Source: an uncultured Rhodopirellula sp. (GTDB lineage Bacteria; Planctomycetota; Planctomycetia; Pirellulales; Pirellulaceae). From it: DNA of 8,295 nucleotides. Both the position numbers and the translations under genes were made by a program. The notes beneath the pieces are model-generated. The model saw only the letters and a list, made by a program, of their open reading frames with translations. It was not told the origin of the DNA and made no database searches. Of this stretch, positions 1 through 6,690 are shown in pieces (positions within the stretch are counted from its first letter, which is position 1; every line of letters starts with the position of its first letter). The stretch covers positions 1 to 8,295 of the forward strand of contig CAJXTM010000116.1 in assembly GCA_913061385.1 (NCBI GenBank). The letters run 5' to 3'.

Positions 1-138
1 AATCGGGACCGCCTGAACAAGATGCTGGCGGACTACCAAAAAATCATTCGTGCCGGCCGATCCACCCCGGGGTCACCCCTGAGCAACGATCGAGATGTAA
101 AGGCATTCCGACCGCCCGCCTTTGTCTGGAAGAAGTAA
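1..138 (+). CDS. C-terminal fragment of a probable sulfatase (5' end outside window)
   Basis: Frame 1 is open from the first base to a TAA at 136-138, giving 45 residues that end in FVWKK. The segment reads as an amphipathic helix (DRLNKMLADYQKIIRAGR) followed by STPGSP and a short Asn-Asp-containing tail. A 'GRSTPG...ND' ending after a helix is what I recall from the C-termini of many planctomycete arylsulfatase A-like proteins, where it follows the last sulfatase-domain helix. No catalytic motif lies within the visible part, so the assignment depends on this tail alone. If correct, the protein would be an exported sulfate-ester hydrolase, matching the complete sulfatase at 3495-5060. The gene converges on the DUF1080 gene with only 83 bp between stop codons. 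The start and most of the gene lie to the left of the window. It could also be another secreted hydrolase with a similar tail. Confidence 0.6.
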   Translation, partial: NRDRLNKMLADYQKIIRAGRSTPGSPLSNDRDVKAFRPPAFVWKK

Positions 139-143
139 GCCCT

Positions 144-177
144 CGACAGCACTTCCCAAACATCGGACTAGCTGTCG
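144..177. repeat. Short inverted repeat between convergent genes
   Basis: CGACAGC at 144-150 is the exact reverse complement of GCTGTCG at 171-177, separated by 20 bases. It begins six bases after the stop codon of the left-hand sulfatase fragment and lies immediately before the stronger hairpin at 181-206. It may add to transcription termination. The long loop and the 7-bp arms make chance a fair alternative. Confidence 0.35.
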
Positions 178-180
178 TGC

Positions 181-206
181 ACCAATGAGTGTCCCCACTC
201 ATTGGT
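181..206. terminator. Perfect 11-bp hairpin, probable bidirectional terminator
   Basis: ACCAATGAGTG (181-191) and CACTCATTGGT (196-206) are perfect reverse complements around a 4-base loop, TCCC. The hairpin lies in the 83-bp gap between the stop codon of the + strand sulfatase fragment (138) and the stop codon of the - strand DUF1080 gene (222), where one symmetrical structure can serve both transcripts. Neither strand has a clear run of T after the stem, so it is not a textbook intrinsic terminator. It could instead act with Rho or protect 3' ends. The stem is seen directly; the terminator role is inferred from position. Confidence 0.65.
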
Positions 207-221
207 CAGGTAAATCCTCGC

Positions 222-947
222 CTACGGCAACTCACGCAACTTCAAACCTCGGAACTCAATGGGCGAGCCCTCGGATTCCAGACACAGATAACCCGTGCTG
301 GGCGAACACGCTGTACCACCAGATACCTCCTCGCCGTTGACCCACAAGCGTACTTCACCGTTGATGGCACGAACGTAATAGTGATTCCACTCACCGGTAT
401 CGCGCGTTAATTCTTTCGAGGGAAAACTTCTGAGTCCGTTAGGAGCAACAGGCGCAAACGGCTTCATCTTTGCAGCACCAACCGGAAACACGTCACCATG
501 ACAAGTGAACCAGTCAGCCTTACGTTTTCCACCTTGCTCAAATGCATCCTTGTATCCAAGATCGAGCACTTGCACCTCGATCCCGTGAGGCAGCCCCGGA
601 CCTTTGAGACTCTCTAGCGACGAAGGAATGGTCCACACAAAAATCCCTGAGTTACCCGCATCTTTCATGTGTCGCCACTCGCAGACGAGTTCAAAGTTGG
701 TGTACTGTTTTTGAGTTCGCATGACGCTTACTGGCTTGCCAGTGCAATGAATTTCGTCACCTTTGAATGACCACGTGTCATCAGCACTGTTCACTTTTGC
801 GAAGTCGGCTTTGCCGAGCGAAACCCAACCGGGACCAGACCCATTAATTTTCGCAACGGACTTCGGTTCATCAGCGGAAAGGTGTGAGAACCCCGTAAGT
901 CCAAGAAATAAAACGGAGAACAGCATGCTGCGATATTTTGTAACCAC
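222..947 (-). CDS. Exported DUF1080 (3-keto-disaccharide hydrolase-like) protein
   Basis: The protein is about 241 residues and fits the DUF1080 (PF06439) family, a concanavalin-like beta-sandwich now linked to hydrolysis of 3-keto-disaccharides or glycosides. Family features seen, counting from the GTG start, are GNSGIF (98-103) after a 'tNFELvcEWR' strand, HGIEVQVLD (121-129), GEWNHYYVRA followed by LWVNGEEV (185-208), and GYLCLESEG with a final 'FRGLKLREL' strand. The start chosen is GTG at 945-947. It gives a signal peptide with K and R in the n-region, then a hydrophobic core LFSVLFLGLTGF and probable cleavage near residue 25. AGAAGG lies about 10 bases upstream as a possible ribosome-binding site. 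ATG at 924-926 (234 aa) is the alternative but lacks the basic n-region and a ribosome-binding site. The frame stays open to an ATG at 1083-1085, but that would put 46 unconvincing residues before the signal peptide. The gene lies downstream of PhoD-LamG on the same strand, 323 bp away, so it may have its own promoter. Family assignment is firm; the substrate is unknown. Confidence 0.88.
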   Translation of the reverse strand: MVTKYRSMLFSVLFLGLTGFSHLSADEPKSVAKINGSGPGWVSLGKADFAKVNSADDTWSFKGDEIHCTGKPVSVMRTQKQYTNFELVCEWRHMKDAGNSGIFVWTIPSSLESLKGPGLPHGIEVQVLDLGYKDAFEQGGKRKADWFTCHGDVFPVGAAKMKPFAPVAPNGLRSFPSKELTRDTGEWNHYYVRAINGEVRLWVNGEEVSGGTACSPSTGYLCLESEGSPIEFRGLKLRELP

Positions 948-1270
948 GGTGTCTTTGCCTTCTGCAGTTTCGAGTTGTGTATCTGAGCATGAGCCGGAAC
1001 CTGAGGGACCCAATCGCAATGAAATCCAACCAATGGCTGCTATCTGATCTGCAGGTCCAATCTGGAACCACCGATTCTGAATCACTGGCTAAATCAACAT
1101 CACTTTCGAATCAGTTGCTCAAGGCAAGAGGTTACCTTGTAATGCTTTCAGCTTCCACTTCGGATCGGCACGAAAACTGTTTTGCTACAAACGGACGGTT
1201 GGCAAGCACGTCGCCGCATCGCGCCTAACGCATGAAACCGAATCACAAAAACGCGACCAGCAATTAACTT
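948..1270. other. Intergenic region without a recognisable gene
   Basis: This 323-bp gap separates two - strand genes. Short open frames exist on both strands, but none resembles a known protein, and the longest is just the upstream continuation of the DUF1080 frame. I found no strong hairpin after the PhoD-LamG stop and no convincing -35/-10 pair before DUF1080. Only tiny palindromes are visible, for example AAAAC-T-GTTTT near 1175-1185 and GATTC-T-GAATC near 1073-1083. The region probably holds the DUF1080 promoter and a long 5' leader. Confidence 0.6.
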
Positions 1271-3292
1271 TTACTTACTGGACGCCTGGCTCAAGCGTCG
1301 GATTTCATCTTGGTCAAGCAAACGTTGCCAAATCGCCACTTCATCGATCCAACCATCAAAATTCCTGCCGGTTCCCGCCCGATGGCCACCTATCACCAAT
1401 CCCCCAAATTCAGCTGCTGGACCTTTGACAGGCAACTGATGGGTCACTGCCAGATCTCCATTCAGGAACAAACGCAGTGATTCGGAATCAAAGGTGAATG
1501 CCACTTGGTTCCATCGTTCCCGCAACTGTTCACGGTCAACCAAAAAATCAAAGGGCCCCTGCGAAATCTGTTTGGGTGCCGCCCCCGGACTGGCAGCGGG
1601 TTGCAGAGTCACCGTGTACAACTGCAAATTCACTTTCCCCGGATCAGCGGTGGCTCTTAAACCAAGCGACAAATGCCATGCCTGAGCATTGCTGGTGGCT
1701 CCCTGAGCCGTACTCTCCAGTAAAAAACCGCGTTCACCTGTGCCATGCTTCGGCAGACTTGCGGGTTTGAACCACATCGAAACAGTGTGAGCAGTCGAAT
1801 TGTCATCAAGAAAACTCTGCGAAACATTCAGGTACTGTCCCTCCGACCGCAGGAAACGCACAGCACCCCCACGGGCTTGTTGCGTTTGATCGATCGATGC
1901 ACCACGATGGGGTTGGGCATCAACCCGGGCACCGAGCAATGATTTGTTTTGCATTCCCTCGTTGAAATCCCAGTACGCTCGCCTCTCTTTTGCAATTTCA
2001 TCTCTGCGTGATTCCGGGGTCAGTTCATCGAGGCTCAAAACGACACGACGATTCACCTGTCCCTCGGGCTGACGAAACTCCGCTGTCAGTTTCGGATTCT
2101 CTCCACGGGTGTCTGCGGCCAACGTCAGGAACTGCCGTCCTTCGACCAGTGACCACAGCAACGAGGGATGATAAACATCAAGCCCCGTGATCGTGCGTTC
2201 ATGCCCCGGTGAGATAATAAAATCATGCAAGTCATAGCCGACTCGATCAGGATGTTTTAGGTGCCGTGCAACATGGATATCGCCGCCAAGCAAAGTCACA
2301 CCGGAAATCTGCTCTGCCTTGATAAAATCCAGCAATGCGTCACGTTCATACCAATAGGTAAACATGTCATCGGTTTCAGAATTCTTCTTGTCCTGCCAGA
2401 TTGCGCCCATCGCAAGCACTTTGAATTTTGCTTTCGAATCACGTAAACCTTGCAACAACCAATCCCACTGCTGTTTTCCAAAACAGCTCGGCTGAGCAGC
2501 ATCAACAGGGGAGGGCTCGGTCTGTGAAAAATAGCGAGGATCCAGAAAAAATATCTCCAGCGCTCCCAGATCCATTTTGTGATAGACACCTTCGCTCCCA
2601 TCGCCATATCGGTCGTGCGCCCGATAGTCGACAAATGCGCGTCGCGTTCGCGATTTTTCTTCACGGAGATTTAATCCGTTACCGTTGTTCTTACCAAAGT
2701 CATGATCGTCCCACGTGCCAACGATGGGAGTGGTTTGCCCCAATCTAGCAAGGTCCGGCATCTGCAGAAACTGACGATGCTTCTTCCTGGCAACATCAAG
2801 ATCAGAACTGTCAATGTACGGAGTGTCGCCCATCAAACAGACCGCATCGACATTGAGCGTCTCCATCTCATTCCATATTTTTGTCGGTTCCACATCAACG
2901 CACGACACGAAACTGACCACCACACGATCTCCCGTGCGTTGCTGTGACGCTGTGGTGAACTGATGTGCCGGGCCTGCATTGACGATTGCCGTTGGCGATC
3001 CATCCATGCTCTCAATCTGATATTGGTAAGTTGTACCTGCCTGAAGTCCACGTACATTGAAGTGGGCAACAAAGTCACCTTCTGCTGTGCAATCTTCACT
3101 CACGACTTTTACCAACTGTCCATTGGTGTCAAACACTTGCAGACGCAGCGTTTGTGCCTTTGTTGATGGACGAAACAGCATGTGCACACTGTTTGGCGAA
3201 ATCGAACCCACCAAAGGCCCGACAACCTCATCAGCCTTCAGGAGTGAAGCCATGGCAAGAATGCCAAAAATACAAATCAGACGCGTCCGCAT
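1271..3292 (-). CDS. Secreted PhoD-like metallophosphatase with C-terminal LamG-like domain
   Basis: This 673-residue protein starts with a signal peptide (MRTRLICIFGILAMASLLKA, cleavage near residue 20). An N-terminal fibronectin-like beta domain (about 25-115) follows, as in PhoD and purple acid phosphatases, and ends 'AGTTYQYQIES...HQFTTA'. The PhoD-like metallophosphatase core spans about 123-425. Metal-site motifs are SCVD (130-133), GDTPYID (155-161, the GDxxYxD pattern), WDDHDFGKNNGN (194-205) and LGGDIHVARH (335-344), then HDFIISPG (356-363). The residues expected to bind the metals are present, so activity is likely. Family enzymes hydrolyse phosphate mono- or diesters outside the cytoplasm. 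From about 437 the chain starts a concanavalin/LamG-like module: 'AYWDFNEG', 'GGAVRFLRSEGQYLNV' (475-490), 'TVSMWFKP', 'RWNQVAFTFD', 'LRLFLNGDLA' (606-615) and 'FDGWIDEVAIWQRLLDQDEI' (645-664). That module may bind glycans or the cell surface. The ATG is chosen because it directly precedes the signal peptide; GAGAGA about 10 bases upstream is only a weak ribosome-binding site. The gene diverges from the sulfatase at 3495. Confidence 0.9.
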   Translation of the reverse strand: MRTRLICIFGILAMASLLKADEVVGPLVGSISPNSVHMLFRPSTKAQTLRLQVFDTNGQLVKVVSEDCTAEGDFVAHFNVRGLQAGTTYQYQIESMDGSPTAIVNAGPAHQFTTASQQRTGDRVVVSFVSCVDVEPTKIWNEMETLNVDAVCLMGDTPYIDSSDLDVARKKHRQFLQMPDLARLGQTTPIVGTWDDHDFGKNNGNGLNLREEKSRTRRAFVDYRAHDRYGDGSEGVYHKMDLGALEIFFLDPRYFSQTEPSPVDAAQPSCFGKQQWDWLLQGLRDSKAKFKVLAMGAIWQDKKNSETDDMFTYWYERDALLDFIKAEQISGVTLLGGDIHVARHLKHPDRVGYDLHDFIISPGHERTITGLDVYHPSLLWSLVEGRQFLTLAADTRGENPKLTAEFRQPEGQVNRRVVLSLDELTPESRRDEIAKERRAYWDFNEGMQNKSLLGARVDAQPHRGASIDQTQQARGGAVRFLRSEGQYLNVSQSFLDDNSTAHTVSMWFKPASLPKHGTGERGFLLESTAQGATSNAQAWHLSLGLRATADPGKVNLQLYTVTLQPAASPGAAPKQISQGPFDFLVDREQLRERWNQVAFTFDSESLRLFLNGDLAVTHQLPVKGPAAEFGGLVIGGHRAGTGRNFDGWIDEVAIWQRLLDQDEIRRLSQASSK

Positions 3293-3329
3293 AAGATCAA
3301 TCTCTCAGGTAGGGAAAGTTCGAAATGAA

Positions 3330-3358
3330 ATTATCAACGCCTAGTCTGACGTCAACAA
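3330..3358 (-). promoter_or_regulatory. Candidate sigma70-type promoter for the PhoD-LamG gene
   Basis: Read on the - strand, TTGTTG (3358-3353) is followed 17 bases later by GATAAT (3335-3330), which differs from TATAAT at one base. An overlapping TTGACG (3355-3350) matches the -35 consensus better, but its spacing of 14 is too short. Transcription would begin near 3323, leaving a leader of about 30 bases. The -35 element is poor, so this is a suggestion only. Confidence 0.28.
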
Positions 3359-3494
3359 CTCTAATCTCAGGGAAGGAATGCGTGGAAATCGACCATCGCG
3401 TTGTGATACATTTGACATATTGAAACCTGCAACCTCAAGGACATCTTGATCTTACCCGGTTGATCAGGGAACACCATCAATATTCATTTGCAAC

Positions 3495-5060
3495 ATGAAA
3501 ACACATTTTCGCGACCATCGCTGGATCCCGATTCTAATCCTGCTGTGGTTCTTCTGTAGCCGTGTTAGTACAGCTGCTGCTCAAGACAGAGACACACAAG
3601 TTGCGCCAAACATCGTTCTATTTTTGGTAGACGACATGGGGTGGCAGGACACCTCGGTCAATTTTGGTACCGAAGTGACCCCGCTGAACCGGCGGTATCG
3701 AACGCCAAATATGGAACGGCTGGCGGCTTCCGGCTTGAAATTCACGCAAGCCTATGCATGCAGCGTCTGTTCACCAACTCGTGTCAGTCTGATGACGGGG
3801 CTGAATGCGGCGCGACACCGGGTTACTAATTGGACGCTGAAAAAGAACGCAACCAATGATCGCCCGCATCCGACATTGAAATTTCCGAAGTGGAACATGA
3901 ATGGTCTGTGCCCCAACCCGGGTGTTGAAGGCACGGTCCATGCCAAAGCTCTACCGGCATTTTTAAAGGAGGCTGGCTACCACACGATCCACGTAGGAAA
4001 GGCTCATTTCGGGGCGACCGGAACTGCCGGGGCAGATCCTCGAGGCATTGGCTTCGATGTCAATATAGGAGGCCATGCCGCAGGAGGACCGGGAAGCTAT
4101 CTTGGAAAGCAGAACTTCAGTGCTGCGTGGCGCAATGGCGACCGAATATGGGATGTCCCTGGGCTTGAGAAATACCAAGGCCAAGACATTTTCCTGACAG
4201 AAGCTCTTACGATCGAATCCATTGCCGCCATGGACCAAGCCATTGATCGAGCAAAACCGTTCTTCTTATACTTGTCACACTACGCTGTTCATGTTCCGTT
4301 CGCAGTAGATCATCGGTTCTACCAGAGCTACCGGGGGCAGGGCCTGGAACACATCGAGGCCATGTATGCTGCAATTGTAGAAGGCATGGACAAATCACTC
4401 GGCGACATCCTCGATCACCTGGAAAGCCGTGGGATCAGCAAGAACACCATCGTTCTGTTCATGTCAGATAATGGCGGTCTGAGTGCCAGCGGAAGGGGTG
4501 GTAACAAGCACACCCACAACAAACCGTTGTCAAGTGGAAAAGGTTCCGCACATGAAGGGGGAATTCGGGTTCCGATGATTGCGTCTTGGCCAGGAATCAC
4601 AGCACCAGGATCGCAAACCGACCACCCCGTCATCATCGAAGATTTCTTTTCAACGATCTTGGAAATTGCCGGCATCAAAAATCCCGAACAGATCGGCGGC
4701 GTAATCGATGGCATCAGCTTTACCAATACATTGCGTGGCAACATTGAATCGACCCAATCTGAACGCCCGCTGCATTGGCACTTTCCCAACCACTGGGGTC
4801 CCAAGGGTCCGGGAATAGGACCTTCCAGCGCGATCCGCCGCGGCGACTGGAAGTTGATTCATTACTACGATGGTCGTTCGACAGAACTATTCAACCTGGC
4901 GCTAGATATCGGCGAGTCCAAGAATCGGACACGGCAGAACCCTAAGATTGCAAAAAGCCTAGCCGCTGAATTACGCAAATTCCTCACGGACTGCGAAGCA
5001 CAATACCCGCTGAAAAAAAGCACGGGTAAAGCGACAACCATCCAACTGCCCCGAAACTGA
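3495..5060 (+). CDS. Exported sulfatase (arylsulfatase A-like, formylglycine type)
   Basis: This complete 521-residue type I sulfatase should hydrolyse sulfate esters, probably on glycans, outside the cytoplasm. The signal peptide has a basic start, a hydrophobic core IPILILLWFF and a likely cleavage after STAAA (about 25-29). The domain opens with NIVLFLVDDMGWQD, supplying metal ligands D46 and D47. The signature CSPTRVSLMTG has C92 as the residue to be converted to formylglycine and R96 beside it; Thr in place of the usual Ser is allowed in the family. Further active-site elements are GKAHFG (168-173, usually GKWHLG), SHYAVHVPF (261-269), SDNGG (324-328, metal ligands D325 and N326) and GKG...HEGGIRVP (348-360). 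The C-terminal part has 'AIRRGDWKLIHYYD' and 'ELFNLALDIGESKN', typical of the C-terminal subdomain. No required residue is missing. The maturation enzyme that makes formylglycine is not in the window. No good ribosome-binding site precedes the ATG, which is common in Planctomycetota. DUF1552 follows after 212 bp. The substrate cannot be read from the sequence. Confidence 0.95.
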   Translation: MKTHFRDHRWIPILILLWFFCSRVSTAAAQDRDTQVAPNIVLFLVDDMGWQDTSVNFGTEVTPLNRRYRTPNMERLAASGLKFTQAYACSVCSPTRVSLMTGLNAARHRVTNWTLKKNATNDRPHPTLKFPKWNMNGLCPNPGVEGTVHAKALPAFLKEAGYHTIHVGKAHFGATGTAGADPRGIGFDVNIGGHAAGGPGSYLGKQNFSAAWRNGDRIWDVPGLEKYQGQDIFLTEALTIESIAAMDQAIDRAKPFFLYLSHYAVHVPFAVDHRFYQSYRGQGLEHIEAMYAAIVEGMDKSLGDILDHLESRGISKNTIVLFMSDNGGLSASGRGGNKHTHNKPLSSGKGSAHEGGIRVPMIASWPGITAPGSQTDHPVIIEDFFSTILEIAGIKNPEQIGGVIDGISFTNTLRGNIESTQSERPLHWHFPNHWGPKGPGIGPSSAIRRGDWKLIHYYDGRSTELFNLALDIGESKNRTRQNPKIAKSLAAELRKFLTDCEAQYPLKKSTGKATTIQLPRN

Positions 5061-5222
5061 AGATCGACCTGAACCAGCGGCAATCCGAAACAGCACCACA
5101 AAATTCCGAACGCAAGGTGATTATCAAACTTTACGAACGATTCTGCAAACAGCAACTGATTATCCCAAGGAGCAATGGTGCTAAATGCGGAACAGTGCCT
5201 TCGAGTGTTTAGGTTCACGGAT

Positions 5223-5228
5223 TATACT
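5223..5228 (+). promoter_or_regulatory. Candidate -10 element upstream of the DUF1552 gene
   Basis: TATACT matches the TATAAT consensus at five of six positions and lies 44 bases before the ATG of the DUF1552 gene, so transcription would start near 5235. No recognisable -35 hexamer lies 16-18 bases upstream (TTCGAG at 5200-5205 is poor). The 212-bp gap after the sulfatase stop makes a separate promoter plausible, but the evidence is weak. Confidence 0.27.
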
Positions 5229-5272
5229 GAGGACCTACGAAACGATCTTTAACAACCGACACCGCCCGGACC

Positions 5273-6586
5273 ATGCCACAATTTGTCACCCCGCGAGGGA
5301 CACGCCGATCATTTTTGCGAGCCGGTAGCACGTTACTCGCAGTTCCTTTTTTGGAAACGCACGCAAAGTCGCAAGATTTGGCAGCCAGCCCCCCCAAACG
5401 CGTGTTGTTTTTGGGTGGTGGATTCGGGTTCACCAAAGACACTTTTTACCCAACGAGCGCGGGGCGTTTTTCCGATATCGGAATGACAGAGGGACTCACG
5501 CCCCTGAAACGACATCAGAACGACATTTCGATGGTCACCAACCTGACCAACATGGGGGCCAGCAATCCTCACGGTGGCAGCCTGTCCTACCTGACCGGCG
5601 CCAATGTTGCGGGCACATCGGGCAAAAGGTTCCACAACTCTGTCTCATGCGATCAAGTGCTGGCAGGCCACCTCGGCACGGACACACGTTTTGCGTCACT
5701 CACTCTCTCCGCAAATGAAGCTGACGGCAATTCGAACTCGGGTCACGGCGGAGGTCTTTCTCTGGCCTGGGATGAGTCAGGAAATCCGATTCCTGGGATC
5801 GCCCGCCCCATCGACTTGTACTACACGCTATTTGCCAATGCCAAGGATTCCAAGGAAGAGCTTAGCGCCCGACTAAAAAAACGTCAGAGTATTCTCGACA
5901 TTGTGCGACTAGACGCGAACGGTATCAAACGCACTCTCAGCAAAACTGACAACCTCAAGCTGGACGAATACTTCACCGGCGTACGTCAGGTTGAAAAAGG
6001 CCTTGAGCGACAGGCACAATGGGCAGACATCCCGAAGCCGCAAGCTCCCATGGACGCACCACCGGAAGGCATCTCAGGTGAAGAAGCGATCCAACTGATG
6101 TACGACATGATGATTGTTGCCCTGCAAACAGACGCAACCCGTGTGATCACATATCGTCAACCGGTAAGTTCAGTATTGACGGGGATGGGAATCTCACTCA
6201 AGGCACACTCGTTGAGCCACTATGGATTTTCAGAACCACGAACTCAAGCTTCACGCCAACGCGACAAGAAGTGCATGTCGCTGTTCGCGAACTTCCTCGA
6301 CCGTCTGAAAGAAGCGACCGACAAAGATGGCAGTCGCCTGTTTGACAATTGCATTGTCAGCTACGGGACCAATCTTCGATCAGGTCATGAGTTAAAGAAC
6401 ATCCCTGCGCTTTTGTCGGGCGGTGGAGCCAAAGACATCCAGCATGGCCGCAATATCGTTTTGCCTGAACAGGATACACCTCTAGCGAATTACTGGCTCA
6501 CACTCATGCAACAAGCAGGCATGGAAATCGACACATTCAGCCACAGCACCGGCATCATTCCTGAATTGGTCAGACCGCGAGCGTGA
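5273..6586 (+). CDS. Tat-exported DUF1552 family protein
   Basis: The 437-residue protein begins with a twin-arginine signal, TRRSFLRAGSTLLAVPFLE (10-28), the usual way planctomycete DUF1552 (PF07586) proteins leave the cytoplasm folded. The length is normal for the family. Recognisable segments are RVLFLGGGFGF (43-53), the 'GLTPLKRHQNDISMVTNL' block (74-91), PHGGSLSYLTGA with H100 (99-110), a linker helix region at about 190-250, the 'DMMIVALQTDATRVITY' strand-helix (278-294), SLSHYG (313-318), and LFDNCIVSYGTNLRSGHE (356-373) followed by IPALLSGGG (377-385) and GRNI (392-395). Conserved His and Asp residues in these blocks could bind a metal or substrate, but the biochemical function is unknown. 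The gene is followed after 104 bp on the same strand by a cytochrome/DUF1592 gene. These two families recur side by side in planctomycete genomes, suggesting a shared function and probable co-transcription. The ATG is chosen because it lies nine codons before the RR motif; no clear ribosome-binding site is seen. Confidence 0.92.
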   Translation: MPQFVTPRGTRRSFLRAGSTLLAVPFLETHAKSQDLAASPPKRVLFLGGGFGFTKDTFYPTSAGRFSDIGMTEGLTPLKRHQNDISMVTNLTNMGASNPHGGSLSYLTGANVAGTSGKRFHNSVSCDQVLAGHLGTDTRFASLTLSANEADGNSNSGHGGGLSLAWDESGNPIPGIARPIDLYYTLFANAKDSKEELSARLKKRQSILDIVRLDANGIKRTLSKTDNLKLDEYFTGVRQVEKGLERQAQWADIPKPQAPMDAPPEGISGEEAIQLMYDMMIVALQTDATRVITYRQPVSSVLTGMGISLKAHSLSHYGFSEPRTQASRQRDKKCMSLFANFLDRLKEATDKDGSRLFDNCIVSYGTNLRSGHELKNIPALLSGGGAKDIQHGRNIVLPEQDTPLANYWLTLMQQAGMEIDTFSHSTGIIPELVRPRA

Positions 6587-6595
6587 TCCACAACA

Positions 6596-6646
6596 CCTCG
6601 TTCAGCTCGCCCCCGATTCCATCAGCTGGGTTCAGTCGCAACGAGG
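6596..6646 (+). repeat. Inverted repeat between DUF1552 and DUF1592 genes
   Basis: CCTCGTT (6596-6602) pairs perfectly with AACGAGG (6640-6646). Directly inside, CAGCT (6603-6607) can pair with AGCTG (6624-6628), leaving an 11-base bulge on the 3' side. The structure starts ten bases after the DUF1552 stop. It is followed by AAAATTAAAC and no T run, so it is not a typical terminator. It might be an mRNA processing or stability element that tunes expression of the downstream gene, or it may be chance. Confidence 0.35.
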
Positions 6647-6690
6647 AAAATTAAACTAACCCTAATCTCTTGTAACCAACCAAGTCATTC

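Noticed and set aside
948..1085. N-terminal extension of the DUF1080 protein to ATG 1085
   Set aside because: It would place 46 residues without family similarity ahead of a well-formed signal peptide, which would then not be N-terminal.
2296..2664. 122-codon - strand frame inside the PhoD-LamG gene
   Set aside because: It is out of frame with the intact metallophosphatase core and is rich in Arg and Trp as shadow frames often are.
3412..3417. Perfect TTGACA as a -35 box for the sulfatase
   Set aside because: No TATAAT-like sequence lies 16-18 bases downstream (TCAAGG and neighbours), so it does not make a promoter by itself.
4415..4804. 129-codon open frame on the - strand within the sulfatase gene
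   Set aside because: It lies antisense inside a well-supported sulfatase and has no recognisable domain or signal peptide; shadow frame.
4865..5218. 117-codon open frame on the - strand spanning the sulfatase 3' end and the following gap
   Set aside because: It overlaps conserved sulfatase C-terminal sequence and resembles no family I know; its hydrophobic stretches reflect the antisense of the coding strand.
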